Assembly (NCBI GenBank): GCA_964440915.1
Contig: CAYTTV010000084.1
Coordinates: 1 to 10,823 of the forward strand
Origin: CAMPJM01 sp964440915
GTDB taxonomy: Bacteria > Bacteroidota > Bacteroidia > Cytophagales > Cyclobacteriaceae
Reading direction: 5' to 3'
Length of the DNA stretch: 10,823 bases
The notes below the pieces were generated by a model, which was not told the DNA's origin, did no database searches, and saw nothing but the letters and a program-made list of their open reading frames with translations. The position numbers and the translations under genes were made by a program. Below, in pieces: positions 1 to 6,945 of this stretch (position 1 is its first letter; each line of letters starts with the position of its first letter).

Positions 1-4
1 GCCA

Positions 5-36
5 TTTGCCCATTAAGATAAATAGAATTAATTTTG
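5..36 (+). promoter_or_regulatory. Bacteroidota-type promoter (TTTG / TAnnTTTG)
   Basis: TTTG at 5-8 and TAATTTTG at 29-36 are separated by 20 bases. This matches the primary sigma consensus described for Bacteroides and Flavobacterium (-33 TTTG, about 19-21 bases, -7 TAnnTTTG). It would start transcription at roughly 39-44, practically on the ATG at 43 of the next gene, so the mRNA would be leaderless or nearly so. It is the only exact match to both boxes that I saw upstream of the efflux operon. What lies before base 1 is unknown, so a further upstream promoter is not excluded. Confidence 0.5.
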
Positions 37-42
37 CGATTG

Positions 43-462
43 ATGAAAAGAAATATATTCCATATCTCAAACACCTTTCAACGATACCTTTTCGTATTCG
101 CTACGGTTCTTTTGGTGTTATTTTCATCATGTGTCCTCAAAGCAAGCGTCAAAACTCTGGCGGGCATCCCTACAAAAACAGAACAGGGCATAGCTAAAGG
201 CCATAGCAACTTTCCTGCGAACACTGTTGAAGAATGTACCTTGCTTTCGGAGGCAGATATGCAAGCTGTTCAGAACAGCTCTTTTAATTCCACCAATTTG
301 TTGCCTGCAGTTATTGTCACGTTTGTATTTCTTTTTCCATTCGGAATCCGTCATTCAAGCAAAGTAAGTAAGCACCCGACTTACATTAGAAGTGAAAAAA
401 TCCCCAGCTGTGTTCCCATCTTTTTAGAGTATCAGAAACTCCTTGTTTACCATTCCCACTAA
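43..462 (+). CDS. Small two-helix membrane protein, unrecognised family, first gene of efflux operon
   Basis: I cannot assign a characterised family. From the ATG at 43 the product is 139 residues; TTG codons at 34 and 40 are in frame but would add only three residues and overlap the promoter box. A basic start (MKRN, then a further Arg) precedes a hydrophobic segment at about residues 16-29 ending in FSSC (Cys30), which resembles a lipobox. A polar stretch of about 55 residues with Cys65 follows, then a second hydrophobic segment at about 86-102 (LLPAVIVTFVFLFPFG) and a basic tail with Cys123 ending HSH. The positive-inside rule favours both ends in the cytoplasm with a periplasmic loop; a cleaved lipoprotein is the alternative, but the second hydrophobic segment argues against it. 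It lies 105 bases before the channel gene on the same strand. Its position suggests an accessory role in efflux, which is inference. That it is a real gene is likely from its organised layout, but is not proven. Confidence 0.6.
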   Translation: MKRNIFHISNTFQRYLFVFATVLLVLFSSCVLKASVKTLAGIPTKTEQGIAKGHSNFPANTVEECTLLSEADMQAVQNSSFNSTNLLPAVIVTFVFLFPFGIRHSSKVSKHPTYIRSEKIPSCVPIFLEYQKLLVYHSH

Positions 463-474
463 TTCCCTTTCTCT

Positions 475-494
475 ATTGACCGTTCCGGTTCAAT
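475..494 (+). promoter_or_regulatory. Short dyad between small gene and channel gene
   Basis: ATTGACCG (475-482) pairs with CGGTTCAAT (486-494), giving eight base pairs around a TTC loop with one unpaired T at 489. It begins 12 bases after the stop codon of the small gene. No U-run follows directly (GGG comes next), so it is a poor intrinsic terminator. It could be an mRNA-processing or protective structure, or a protein-binding site. Function is unproven. Confidence 0.3.
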
Positions 495-530
495 GGGTTG
501 ACTTTCTACTGTCTCATTTTAAATAATCTC

Positions 531-549
531 AGGTCGTACTTTGCGACCT
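531..549 (+). promoter_or_regulatory. Second short dyad just before the channel start
   Basis: AGGTCG (531-536) and CGACCT (544-549) are perfect inverted arms around the loop TACTTTG. The dyad spans an in-frame TTG at 541 and ends 18 bases before the ATG at 568, which is one reason for preferring the ATG start of the channel gene. It could be an operator for a regulator or a leader hairpin influencing translation. A six-base dyad can occur by chance. Confidence 0.25.
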
Positions 550-567
550 CTCCAATCGTATTGCAAT

Positions 568-1953
568 ATGATGAAAAATATTATGGCGACCACAATACTG
601 TGGTGTGCTGTTGTTGCTATGCTTCCATTATATGCACAGCAACAAGAGGAAAATACTTTGGGCAGCCTGTGGCCTAAAGTCAAAGAAAACTATCCGGGAG
701 TTGGGGCAAAAACATTAGCAGTTGATGCCGCAAAGCTCAATGAACGAGCTGTAAAGAGCCATATGCTCCCACAGATAAAAGCACAGGCTCAGAATACTTA
801 CGGAACATATGAGGGAAGTGCTGGAGCATTTTTTCCACAAGCAGGCTTCTTTAATGTTAGTGGTCCGGCTATGCCAATAAACGGCAATTCTACAGCAGCC
901 AATACCTTTGGTTCTGCTATTGCAGAGTGGGAGCTCTTTTCATTTGGAAAACTCCGCAAGCAAAATGAAGCTGCAGAAGCTTTGTATGATCAATCGGTAA
1001 GCGAAAAAGAGGCTTATCTGCTCAACTTGAAAAAGCTATTGACCGAGCGATACATTAAGCTTTTGTATAACCAAGCCAAATTAACTTGGACGGAGAAGAA
1101 CGCCGAACGTCTGAATGAAATCAGAATAATCACTTCGGGACTGTCCGCATCAGGGTTAAGACCGGCAGCAGATAGTTTATTGGCATCATCTTCATACGTT
1201 CAGGCTATGGGTGAGCGGGACAAATGGAGTGGTTTTAAAAATGCTTCGCTTATCAAGCTGCTGGAGTTGTACGGGGATGAAAGCATTGATTATGTTGCTT
1301 CTGTCCAGCGGTTCGGGGACCCATCAGTTATGGGCTTAAACGACGAAAGCACTATAAACCCCTTGCATCCCATATTAAACGCAATGGATAAGCAATCAGA
1401 ATATTATATGCTGAGCGGGAAGGCCCAAAAAAGGGCTGCCTTGCCGACCATTAGTGTTTTGGGAGGTTATTCATATCGAGGTACAGGTATTGGTTCGAAC
1501 GGGACGGTGTCAGGCGAATGGAAAAGCGGTTTTAACAATACAACGAATAATTTCCTTGCAGGTATTGGTATCACATGGAATATCACGCGTCAGTACACCC
1601 ATGATATTCAAGGCGAGAAGCTTTTTAAGGAAGCTGAAAGCACCAAGTTGCTACAATCGCAGTACGAGCAGGCAATGGAGGCCGATCTGGCTGCGTCACA
1701 GACAAAAATCCGGCAACAATACGAACAACTTCAGAAAATAGGGCTTGCCGTAAGGCAATCACAGGATGCTTACGCAATGTACCTTGCAAGATATAAAAGT
1801 GGTCTTATCGCATTGAGCGAACTATTGCAGATAAGAATCTTGCTGGAACAAGCCGAAAATATGCATATCGAAGCTTCACGTGATTATTGGATGCTCCTTG
1901 CATACGAAGCGGAACTGACCGCAAATTTCGAGTTTTTGTTTAACAACCTTTAA
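568..1953 (+). CDS. TolC-family outer membrane efflux channel
   Basis: Outer-membrane channel that would trimerise into a beta-barrel plus periplasmic alpha-helical tunnel and carry substrates out from the RND pump and adaptor encoded downstream. From ATG 568 (or the adjacent ATG 571) it has 461 residues, a normal length for the family. A Sec signal peptide is visible: Lys3, a hydrophobic run, and LYA before Gln24. The mature protein shows the duplicated layout of the OEP family: first half about residues 35-225 with the strand motif WELFSFGK followed by long helices rich in Leu, Lys and Glu, and second half about 255-455 with a matching strand region (GITWNITRQ) and helices. No N-terminal lipobox is present, unlike the OprM group. 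A TTG at 541 would add nine residues ahead of the signal peptide and is unlikely. The stop lies 10 bases before the pump gene. The substrate cannot be read from the sequence. Confidence 0.9.
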   Translation: MMKNIMATTILWCAVVAMLPLYAQQQEENTLGSLWPKVKENYPGVGAKTLAVDAAKLNERAVKSHMLPQIKAQAQNTYGTYEGSAGAFFPQAGFFNVSGPAMPINGNSTAANTFGSAIAEWELFSFGKLRKQNEAAEALYDQSVSEKEAYLLNLKKLLTERYIKLLYNQAKLTWTEKNAERLNEIRIITSGLSASGLRPAADSLLASSSYVQAMGERDKWSGFKNASLIKLLELYGDESIDYVASVQRFGDPSVMGLNDESTINPLHPILNAMDKQSEYYMLSGKAQKRAALPTISVLGGYSYRGTGIGSNGTVSGEWKSGFNNTTNNFLAGIGITWNITRQYTHDIQGEKLFKEAESTKLLQSQYEQAMEADLAASQTKIRQQYEQLQKIGLAVRQSQDAYAMYLARYKSGLIALSELLQIRILLEQAENMHIEASRDYWMLLAYEAELTANFEFLFNNL

Positions 1954-1963
1954 TTTATCGTAA

Positions 1964-4900
1964 ATGAATATCATAAGATTTGCGTTAAGGAAGCCTATTG
2001 CCATCATGGTTGTCGTACTCTCGATAGCTTTCTTTTCCTATAATACAATAAAAAATATAAACGTAGATATATTTCCCGAAATGGAATTGCCTGCTATATA
2101 TATCGCAATGCCATACGGCGGATTGTCGCCAGCTTATATGGATGGATTCATGGCGAACGAGTTCCAAAAAGTGCTTCTGTTTGTAAGTGGCGTAAAAAAC
2201 ATAGACTTCAAAAGTGTACAAGGACTGACACTGATGAAATTGTCCTTTTATCCTGGAACAGATATGGCACAAGCGGCTGGTGAAGTATCCACTTCCGTTT
2301 CGAGGGCCATGGGTTTTCTTCCGCCTGGAGCTGTTCCTCCTATGGTCGTTAGGTTTGATGGCAGTTCGCTTCCGGTAGGACAGCTCGTGTTTGAAAGCGA
2401 ACAACGCTCTGTCAATGAACTGCAAACACTAGCCATTACCAGAATAAGGCCCATGTTCGTTGAGATCCCCGGTATCACTGCGCCTGCGCCCTTTGGGGGA
2501 AATATCCGTGCAATCGTGGTAAACATTGACCCTGAAGCCATGCAGGCAAACGGATTAAGTCCTGAAGAAATTACAGCAGCTCTTACTAAGAACAGTTTAC
2601 CATCCCCAGCTGGGAATATCCGTATCGACGACGAAAATCTGATGGCACCGATAAATTCTATCGTCAAGGGGGCGGAAGAATTGCTAAAAACGCCCATTAA
2701 GACTAGTGCCAACCGGACAGTATATGTGGGTGATGTGGCCCGTGTAGAAGATGGGGCTGATCAAACCGTTGGATATGCCTTGGTTAATGGAAAGAGGTCG
2801 GTATACCTGCCCATTATTAAAAAAGCGGACGCTTCCACATTGGAAGTCGTAGAAAACCTCAAAGCCTCTATTCCGAAGCTTAAAGAACAGTTGCCTGAAG
2901 ACGTGGAGATCAGTTATGAATTCGACCAATCTTCCTATATCGAACGGGCTCTTTCCAACCTCATTTTGGAAGGGATACTTGGCGCTATTTTCACTGGGTT
3001 GGTCATTTTGCTATTCTTAGGTGATACGCGTGGGGCTATAATTGTGGTACTGACCATTCCGATTGCTATCCTTTCGGCTGTTACTGTATTACATCTTTTT
3101 GGGCAAACCATTAATATTATGACACTCAGTGGGCTTGCTCTGTCCATCGGTATCCTTGTAGATGAGGCAACTGTAACGATAGAAAACATCCATCAGCACA
3201 TGGAGATGGGCAAAGCTAAACAGCGGGCCATTCTAGATGCTTTATTAGAAATCTCTATTCCCAAGTTATTGATATTGCTCTGTATCCTTGCAGTATTGAC
3301 TCCAGCCTTTATCATGACTGGAATTCCGAAGGATATGTTTATGCCTTTGTCTATGGCTGTAGCGTTTGCTATGATTGCTTCCTTTTTAGCCTCGCAGACT
3401 TTTGTACCCATCTTGGCCAACTGGATGATGAAAAATAAGCATCTAAACACAGGGAAGCCCTTCAAAAAACGGGCTTTATTTGAAAAGTTTAGGGTAAAAT
3501 ATTCTTATCGGATGCGGAAGTGGTCAACGAAGGCCCTGTCACTGTTTGCCGCATATGTGTTGGTTGCAGGTGGAGTTGCTGTATTGTTGTTGAACTTGGT
3601 GGGTACGGATGTCATGCCGGTATCAAACAACGGAGATTTTCAAATCCGATTGCAGGCTCCTCAAGGAAGTAGGATAGAAAAGACGGAGCAAATCGTCAGG
3701 GATATCATTGAAGATATTAAAGCAGAACTTCCTGAAAACGGCCTGAACATAACATCTGCCTTTGTAGGGATGCACCCCGCAGCTTCGCCTATCAACCCTA
3801 TTTTTCTTTTCAGTAACGCTTCCCATGAAGCGATATTGCAAATATCTGTCAATCAAGAGGTTTACAAGGAATCGATAGAGGATTTTAAAGAAACGATCCG
3901 AAAAAAGATGAGCGAGAACCATTCAGATGTTGCATTCAACTTTGAACCGATGGAGCTAACCGAAAAGATTATGAGTCAGGGTGCCATGACACCAATTGAA
4001 GTTAAAGTTGGAGCAAGGCAGGTAGAAGGGGCTTTTGCACACGCATCAAAGATTGAAGCAAACCTTAAAAATGTTCCTTACTTACGGGATGTTCGTATTG
4101 CCGAACCGATTGCTTACCCAACGCTGGAAATCGAAGTGGATCGAAATCTTGCCGGACAGTTTGGATTAAACATGCAGGATATTACCCGCAGTTTGGTCAC
4201 TGCCACATCGTCAACCCGATTTACGGACAAAAATTTGTGGATCGATCCCGTTTCAGGATTGGTATTTCAAGTGCAAGTACAGATACCTGAAAGGATTATG
4301 CAATCTAAAGAAAGATTGCGGTCTCTCCCGCTGAAAGCAGGGAGTATTCGTCCAGTACTGGAAGATGTAGCCACCATACGTAGGACAACGGCCCCTGCGC
4401 AGGTAAACCGGAAAGGCCCAAACCGTTACGTTACTGTAGTAGCCAATGTTTATGGCCAAGATTTGGGGACGGCTTCGGATGCCGTGAAGCAAGCGATCGA
4501 AGATGCAGGCGACCCACCTCGTGGAACGACTGTATGGACAGAGGGAACATTGCAGTTGCTCGAAGACACATTGGACAGCCTTTTGGCGGGTTTAGGCATG
4601 GCTATTATTGTTATCTACCTGATGTTGGCTGCTTATTACCAATCGTTTAAGGTTCCTTTGGTCATTTTGTCGGTGCTGCCTGCCGTGATCGCAGGCAGTT
4701 TGACCTTGCTTTACCTCACCGGCAGTACGCTCAACCTACAATCCTATATGGGAATAATTATGTCGCTTGGTGTATCTGTTTCAAATGCAGTATTGCTCAT
4801 TAATCAAGCAGAACATTACCGCAGGCAATTGGCATTAACGCCGGTGAATGCGGCTAGACTTGCCGCATCGTCTCGGATAAGGCCAGTTATGATGACCGCT

Positions 4901-5146
4901 GCTGCAATGCTTGCTGGAATGCTTCCAATAGCCATAGGGATAGGCGATGGGTCCGAGCAAGTAGCTCCCTTAGGAAGAGCAGTTATCGGTGGATTGATTG
5001 CTTCCACTGTGACAATTCTATTATTGGTTCCTCATTTTTTCTCTTCCTTGATGTCCAGGACCTCGATAGTAAGCCCATCATTGGACCCAGATGATGAACA
5101 AAGCAGATTTTATGCCGCACAGTCAGAAATAAAAACAGTATCATAA
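1964..5146 (+). CDS. RND efflux pump, inner membrane permease subunit
   Basis: Proton-driven inner-membrane transporter of the AcrB/MexB/CzcA superfamily, 1060 residues, close to the family norm. The layout is standard: TM1 at about residues 10-30 after a short basic start, a first periplasmic porter/docking loop at about 31-330, TM2-TM6 from about 333 and TM7 ending near 542, a second large loop to about 870, TM8-TM12 to about 1027, and a 30-residue cytoplasmic tail. In TM4 the AcrB pair Asp407-Asp408 is represented by Asp400-Glu401 within GILVDEATV, and in TM10 the AcrB Lys940 position is Ser940 in GVSVSNAVLL. The proton-relay set therefore differs from classical drug pumps and resembles metal-type RND pumps in lacking that Lys. 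The general RND assignment is very sure; substrate class (drug, metal, lipid or other) is not. The gene sits 10 bases after the channel gene and 18 before the adaptor, with no Shine-Dalgarno. Confidence 0.95.
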   Translation: MNIIRFALRKPIAIMVVVLSIAFFSYNTIKNINVDIFPEMELPAIYIAMPYGGLSPAYMDGFMANEFQKVLLFVSGVKNIDFKSVQGLTLMKLSFYPGTDMAQAAGEVSTSVSRAMGFLPPGAVPPMVVRFDGSSLPVGQLVFESEQRSVNELQTLAITRIRPMFVEIPGITAPAPFGGNIRAIVVNIDPEAMQANGLSPEEITAALTKNSLPSPAGNIRIDDENLMAPINSIVKGAEELLKTPIKTSANRTVYVGDVARVEDGADQTVGYALVNGKRSVYLPIIKKADASTLEVVENLKASIPKLKEQLPEDVEISYEFDQSSYIERALSNLILEGILGAIFTGLVILLFLGDTRGAIIVVLTIPIAILSAVTVLHLFGQTINIMTLSGLALSIGILVDEATVTIENIHQHMEMGKAKQRAILDALLEISIPKLLILLCILAVLTPAFIMTGIPKDMFMPLSMAVAFAMIASFLASQTFVPILANWMMKNKHLNTGKPFKKRALFEKFRVKYSYRMRKWSTKALSLFAAYVLVAGGVAVLLLNLVGTDVMPVSNNGDFQIRLQAPQGSRIEKTEQIVRDIIEDIKAELPENGLNITSAFVGMHPAASPINPIFLFSNASHEAILQISVNQEVYKESIEDFKETIRKKMSENHSDVAFNFEPMELTEKIMSQGAMTPIEVKVGARQVEGAFAHASKIEANLKNVPYLRDVRIAEPIAYPTLEIEVDRNLAGQFGLNMQDITRSLVTATSSTRFTDKNLWIDPVSGLVFQVQVQIPERIMQSKERLRSLPLKAGSIRPVLEDVATIRRTTAPAQVNRKGPNRYVTVVANVYGQDLGTASDAVKQAIEDAGDPPRGTTVWTEGTLQLLEDTLDSLLAGLGMAIIVIYLMLAAYYQSFKVPLVILSVLPAVIAGSLTLLYLTGSTLNLQSYMGIIMSLGVSVSNAVLLINQAEHYRRQLALTPVNAARLAASSRIRPVMMTAAAMLAGMLPIAIGIGDGSEQVAPLGRAVIGGLIASTVTILLLVPHFFSSLMSRTSIVSPSLDPDDEQSRFYAAQSEIKTVS

Positions 5147-5164
5147 CTTAAAAAAATCAATACA

Positions 5165-6274
5165 ATGTATCACAGCATTTCAATAAATAAAAAATCAGCA
5201 TTACTATGGGCTATAACAGCCTCCTTGGTAGCGATTATTTCCGCCTGCTCGACACAAGGACAGGAAATGTCACAGCCACAGCACGATGAAGTGAAATCGA
5301 TGAGTTACCCTACGGTTTCTGTACAGCTTATTAATCCTGAATATGAAATATCCCTTCCAGCAGAACTGAAACCCTATGAGCAGGTAGCCATCTATGCAAA
5401 GGTCAGTGGTTTTGTACAACGGATGTATGTAGACAGGGGTGACCACGTTCGTAAAGGACAGCTATTGGCAGTTTTGGAAGCGCCCGAAATGGAGCAGCAA
5501 TACCTTTCGAGTAAGTCATCAGAACAGCAGGTCTACAACGATTACCTGTATGCCAAGCAGGCTTATGACCGACTGGTAGATGCTTCCAAAACTGTAGGCG
5601 CGGTAGCAGATATTGAATTGGACAGGGCGAAAAGTGCCGTGGAAAGTGCCCAATCGGCTTACAATGCTTCGAAAGCAGGTACTGCACATGCCTCACAGTT
5701 ACAACAGTATTTGCGTATCACAGCACCTTTTGACGGTGTGATCATCGAGCGGAATGTTTCAGTGGGTGCATTGACAGGTACTGGTAGCGACTTGCCATTG
5801 TTTATGATGGCACAAGGCAATAAACTGCGCCTGACTTTATCACTACCGGAAAAGCATGCCGGTTCGGTAAAAAAAGATATGCCAGCTAGGTTTACGGTCA
5901 GTTCACAGCCCGGCAAGACGTTCAATGCGGTTCTTTCTCGCACATCGGATTTAATCAACCAGCAGGATCGTTCTCTTACGTTGGAATTTGACGTGAACAA
6001 TCCATCTGGCGAGCTGCGGGGTGGCGAATATGCCCAGGTAAAGTTGAAGTTACAGCGTAAAGACGATTCACATTGGGTTCCTAGCAGAAGTATCCTAAAT
6101 ACACAATCGGGAACTTATGTGATGACGCTGAATAACAAATCGATAAAACGGATCGCTGTAAATGAGGGTATCCGTTTGGATACCCTTACAGAAGTTTTTG
6201 GAAATCTTTCTTTAGGAGACAGCATCATTCTGAAACCTTCAGAAGAAATAAAATTGGGCAAAATAAACAATTAA
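5165..6274 (+). CDS. RND periplasmic adaptor (membrane fusion protein), lipoprotein
   Basis: Adaptor that bridges the inner-membrane pump and the outer-membrane channel in the periplasm; 369 residues. The N-terminus is a lipoprotein signal: Lys9-Lys10, a hydrophobic run, then ISAC with Cys28 as the probable acylated residue. Order of parts: first biotinyl-lipoyl half at about 74-105 (KVSGFVQ, then RGDHVRKGQLLAVLE), an alpha-helical hairpin at about 106-180 rich in Gln, Glu, Lys and Ala, second lipoyl half at about 183-205 (RITAPFDGVIIERNVSVGAL), a beta-barrel domain to about 290, and a membrane-proximal domain to the end. These motifs are diagnostic of the HlyD/AcrA/CzcB adaptor superfamily. 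No His-rich metal-binding terminus as in CzcB or CusB is present. The gene is third in the channel-pump-adaptor order and only four bases before the thioredoxin gene. A large imperfect hairpin lies within its last 120 bases. Confidence 0.93.
   Translation: MYHSISINKKSALLWAITASLVAIISACSTQGQEMSQPQHDEVKSMSYPTVSVQLINPEYEISLPAELKPYEQVAIYAKVSGFVQRMYVDRGDHVRKGQLLAVLEAPEMEQQYLSSKSSEQQVYNDYLYAKQAYDRLVDASKTVGAVADIELDRAKSAVESAQSAYNASKAGTAHASQLQQYLRITAPFDGVIIERNVSVGALTGTGSDLPLFMMAQGNKLRLTLSLPEKHAGSVKKDMPARFTVSSQPGKTFNAVLSRTSDLINQQDRSLTLEFDVNNPSGELRGGEYAQVKLKLQRKDDSHWVPSRSILNTQSGTYVMTLNNKSIKRIAVNEGIRLDTLTEVFGNLSLGDSIILKPSEEIKLGKINN
6156..6191 (+). promoter_or_regulatory. Intragenic hairpin near the end of the adaptor gene
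   Basis: CTGTAA (6156-6161) and GGGTATCC (6166-6173) pair with GGATACCC (6178-6185) and TTACAG (6186-6191), giving 14 base pairs closed by a GTTT loop with an ATGA bulge on the left arm. An AAG and a run of five T follow at 6192-6199. The element lies within codons for adaptor residues around 331-342, about 85 bases before the adaptor stop and 90 before the thioredoxin start. It could attenuate, process or stabilise the mRNA between adaptor and tlpA. It may also be a coding coincidence. Confidence 0.35.
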
Positions 6275-6278
6275 GATT

Positions 6279-6845
6279 ATGAGAGCATACATAAAGAAAA
6301 TGGCACTATTGCCCATATTAGTCATTCTAGGATTGGCATTTATAACAATAAGCGGTATCGCTAAAAGTACTGCGAGCAATAAGGGCATTAACGGCGAAAA
6401 ACCGTTAGTGTCTGATGTTTTGCAACAAACACCCGATCTGATGTTCATAGACGAAAACGGAAAAACCATATCTTTAAGATCATTGAAGGGCAAGGTTGTT
6501 TTCATCAACTTATGGGCAACGTGGTGTCCACCCTGTATTTATGAAATGCCTTCAATCAATAAACTTAGGAATACCTTTAAAGACAATGACGATCTTGTAT
6601 TTCTGATGGTAGACGTGGATGGGAAAATCAATCAGGCAAAAAAGTTTATGGAACGTAGAAAATTCGACCTGCCCGTTCACATTCCTGCTAACGAAATTCC
6701 CCGTGAGCTTTTTGGAGGTTCTATTCCGACCACCATTATAGTAAACAAGCAAAACGATATTGTTGGCAGGCATGTAGGTGGAGCGGATTATGCGGCGCAG
6801 GAAGTGATTGATATGATGTCAAAACTCCTGAATGAAAATGATTAA
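6279..6845 (+). CDS. TlpA-type thiol-disulfide oxidoreductase, membrane-anchored
   Basis: Thioredoxin-fold protein of 188 residues expected to act in the periplasm as a reductant of protein disulfides or a cytochrome-maturation-like thiol donor (family knowledge). A hydrophobic segment at about residues 9-24 after Lys6-Lys7 serves as signal anchor; no lipobox is present. The fold starts with a strand region at about 52-66, then the active site WATWCPPC with Cys83 and Cys86, typical of the TlpA/ResA group, and the cis-proline loop GSIPTT with Pro150. Only those two cysteines occur, so it is a simple single-domain redox protein. The start at 6279 lies four bases after the adaptor stop, so it is probably translated from the same mRNA as the pump. 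A redox protein fused into an RND operon is not part of the canonical pump; possible partners are the cysteine-bearing small protein at 43-462 or an unlinked substrate. A terminator-like hairpin follows. Confidence 0.9.
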   Translation: MRAYIKKMALLPILVILGLAFITISGIAKSTASNKGINGEKPLVSDVLQQTPDLMFIDENGKTISLRSLKGKVVFINLWATWCPPCIYEMPSINKLRNTFKDNDDLVFLMVDVDGKINQAKKFMERRKFDLPVHIPANEIPRELFGGSIPTTIIVNKQNDIVGRHVGGADYAAQEVIDMMSKLLNEND

Positions 6846-6873
6846 TAACCAATATCATTTAAGCCTATGAATG

Positions 6874-6910
6874 ATTGAGCCTCCGCACAATACCTGTACG
6901 GAGGCTCAAT
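6874..6910. terminator. Bidirectional intrinsic terminator between convergent operons
   Basis: ATTGAGCCTCCG (6874-6885) and CGGAGGCTCAAT (6899-6910) form a perfect 12-base-pair stem with a 13-base loop. It lies 28 bases after the tlpA stop and 35 bases from the GH3 stop on the other strand. On the + strand TAAAATTT follows, a weak U-rich tail; on the - strand the following bases are less T-rich (CATTCATAGG). The perfect stem, GC-rich core and location between two convergent stop codons support termination in both directions, stronger for the + strand. Confidence 0.8.
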
Positions 6911-6945
6911 TAAAATTTCAAAATCTTCTATAGGTTACATATCAT

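Noticed and set aside
127..354. Open frame on the - strand under the small membrane protein
   Set aside because: It lacks a signal, domain or plausible partner, and the + strand frame has organised hydrophobic segments and a promoter. Treated as a shadow.
498..527. A sigma70-like pair, TTGACT (498-503) and AATAAT (522-527) with an 18-base spacer, before the channel gene
   Set aside because: It follows the E. coli consensus, which is not the main promoter type in Bacteroidota, and A/T-rich gaps give such matches easily. Kept only as a possible secondary promoter.
541..567. TTG at 541 as the start of the channel gene
   Set aside because: It would put nine residues with no signal-like character before a good signal peptide, and it lies in a dyad loop. 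ATG 568 or 571 fits better.
1985..2712. Long - strand open frames under the pump gene (up to 154 residues)
   Set aside because: They overlap a full-length, intact RND permease and their translations show no recognisable domain; they follow from the codon pattern of the real gene.
4676..4698. Perfect 8-bp inverted repeat CTGCCTGC / GCAGGCAG inside the pump gene
   Set aside because: About one such stem with a short loop is expected by chance in a window of this size, it has no supporting extension, and only TTTG follows.
5165..6274. Possibility that the system is a Czc/Cus metal pump
   Set aside because: The adaptor lacks His-rich or Met-rich metal-binding ends and the pump lacks the CzcA-type TM4 context; metal export is not excluded but nothing supports it directly.
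6846..6945. A small gene between tlpA and GH3
   Set aside because: The 100-base gap holds the terminator hairpin and no open frame with a credible start; only short A/T-rich sequence remains.
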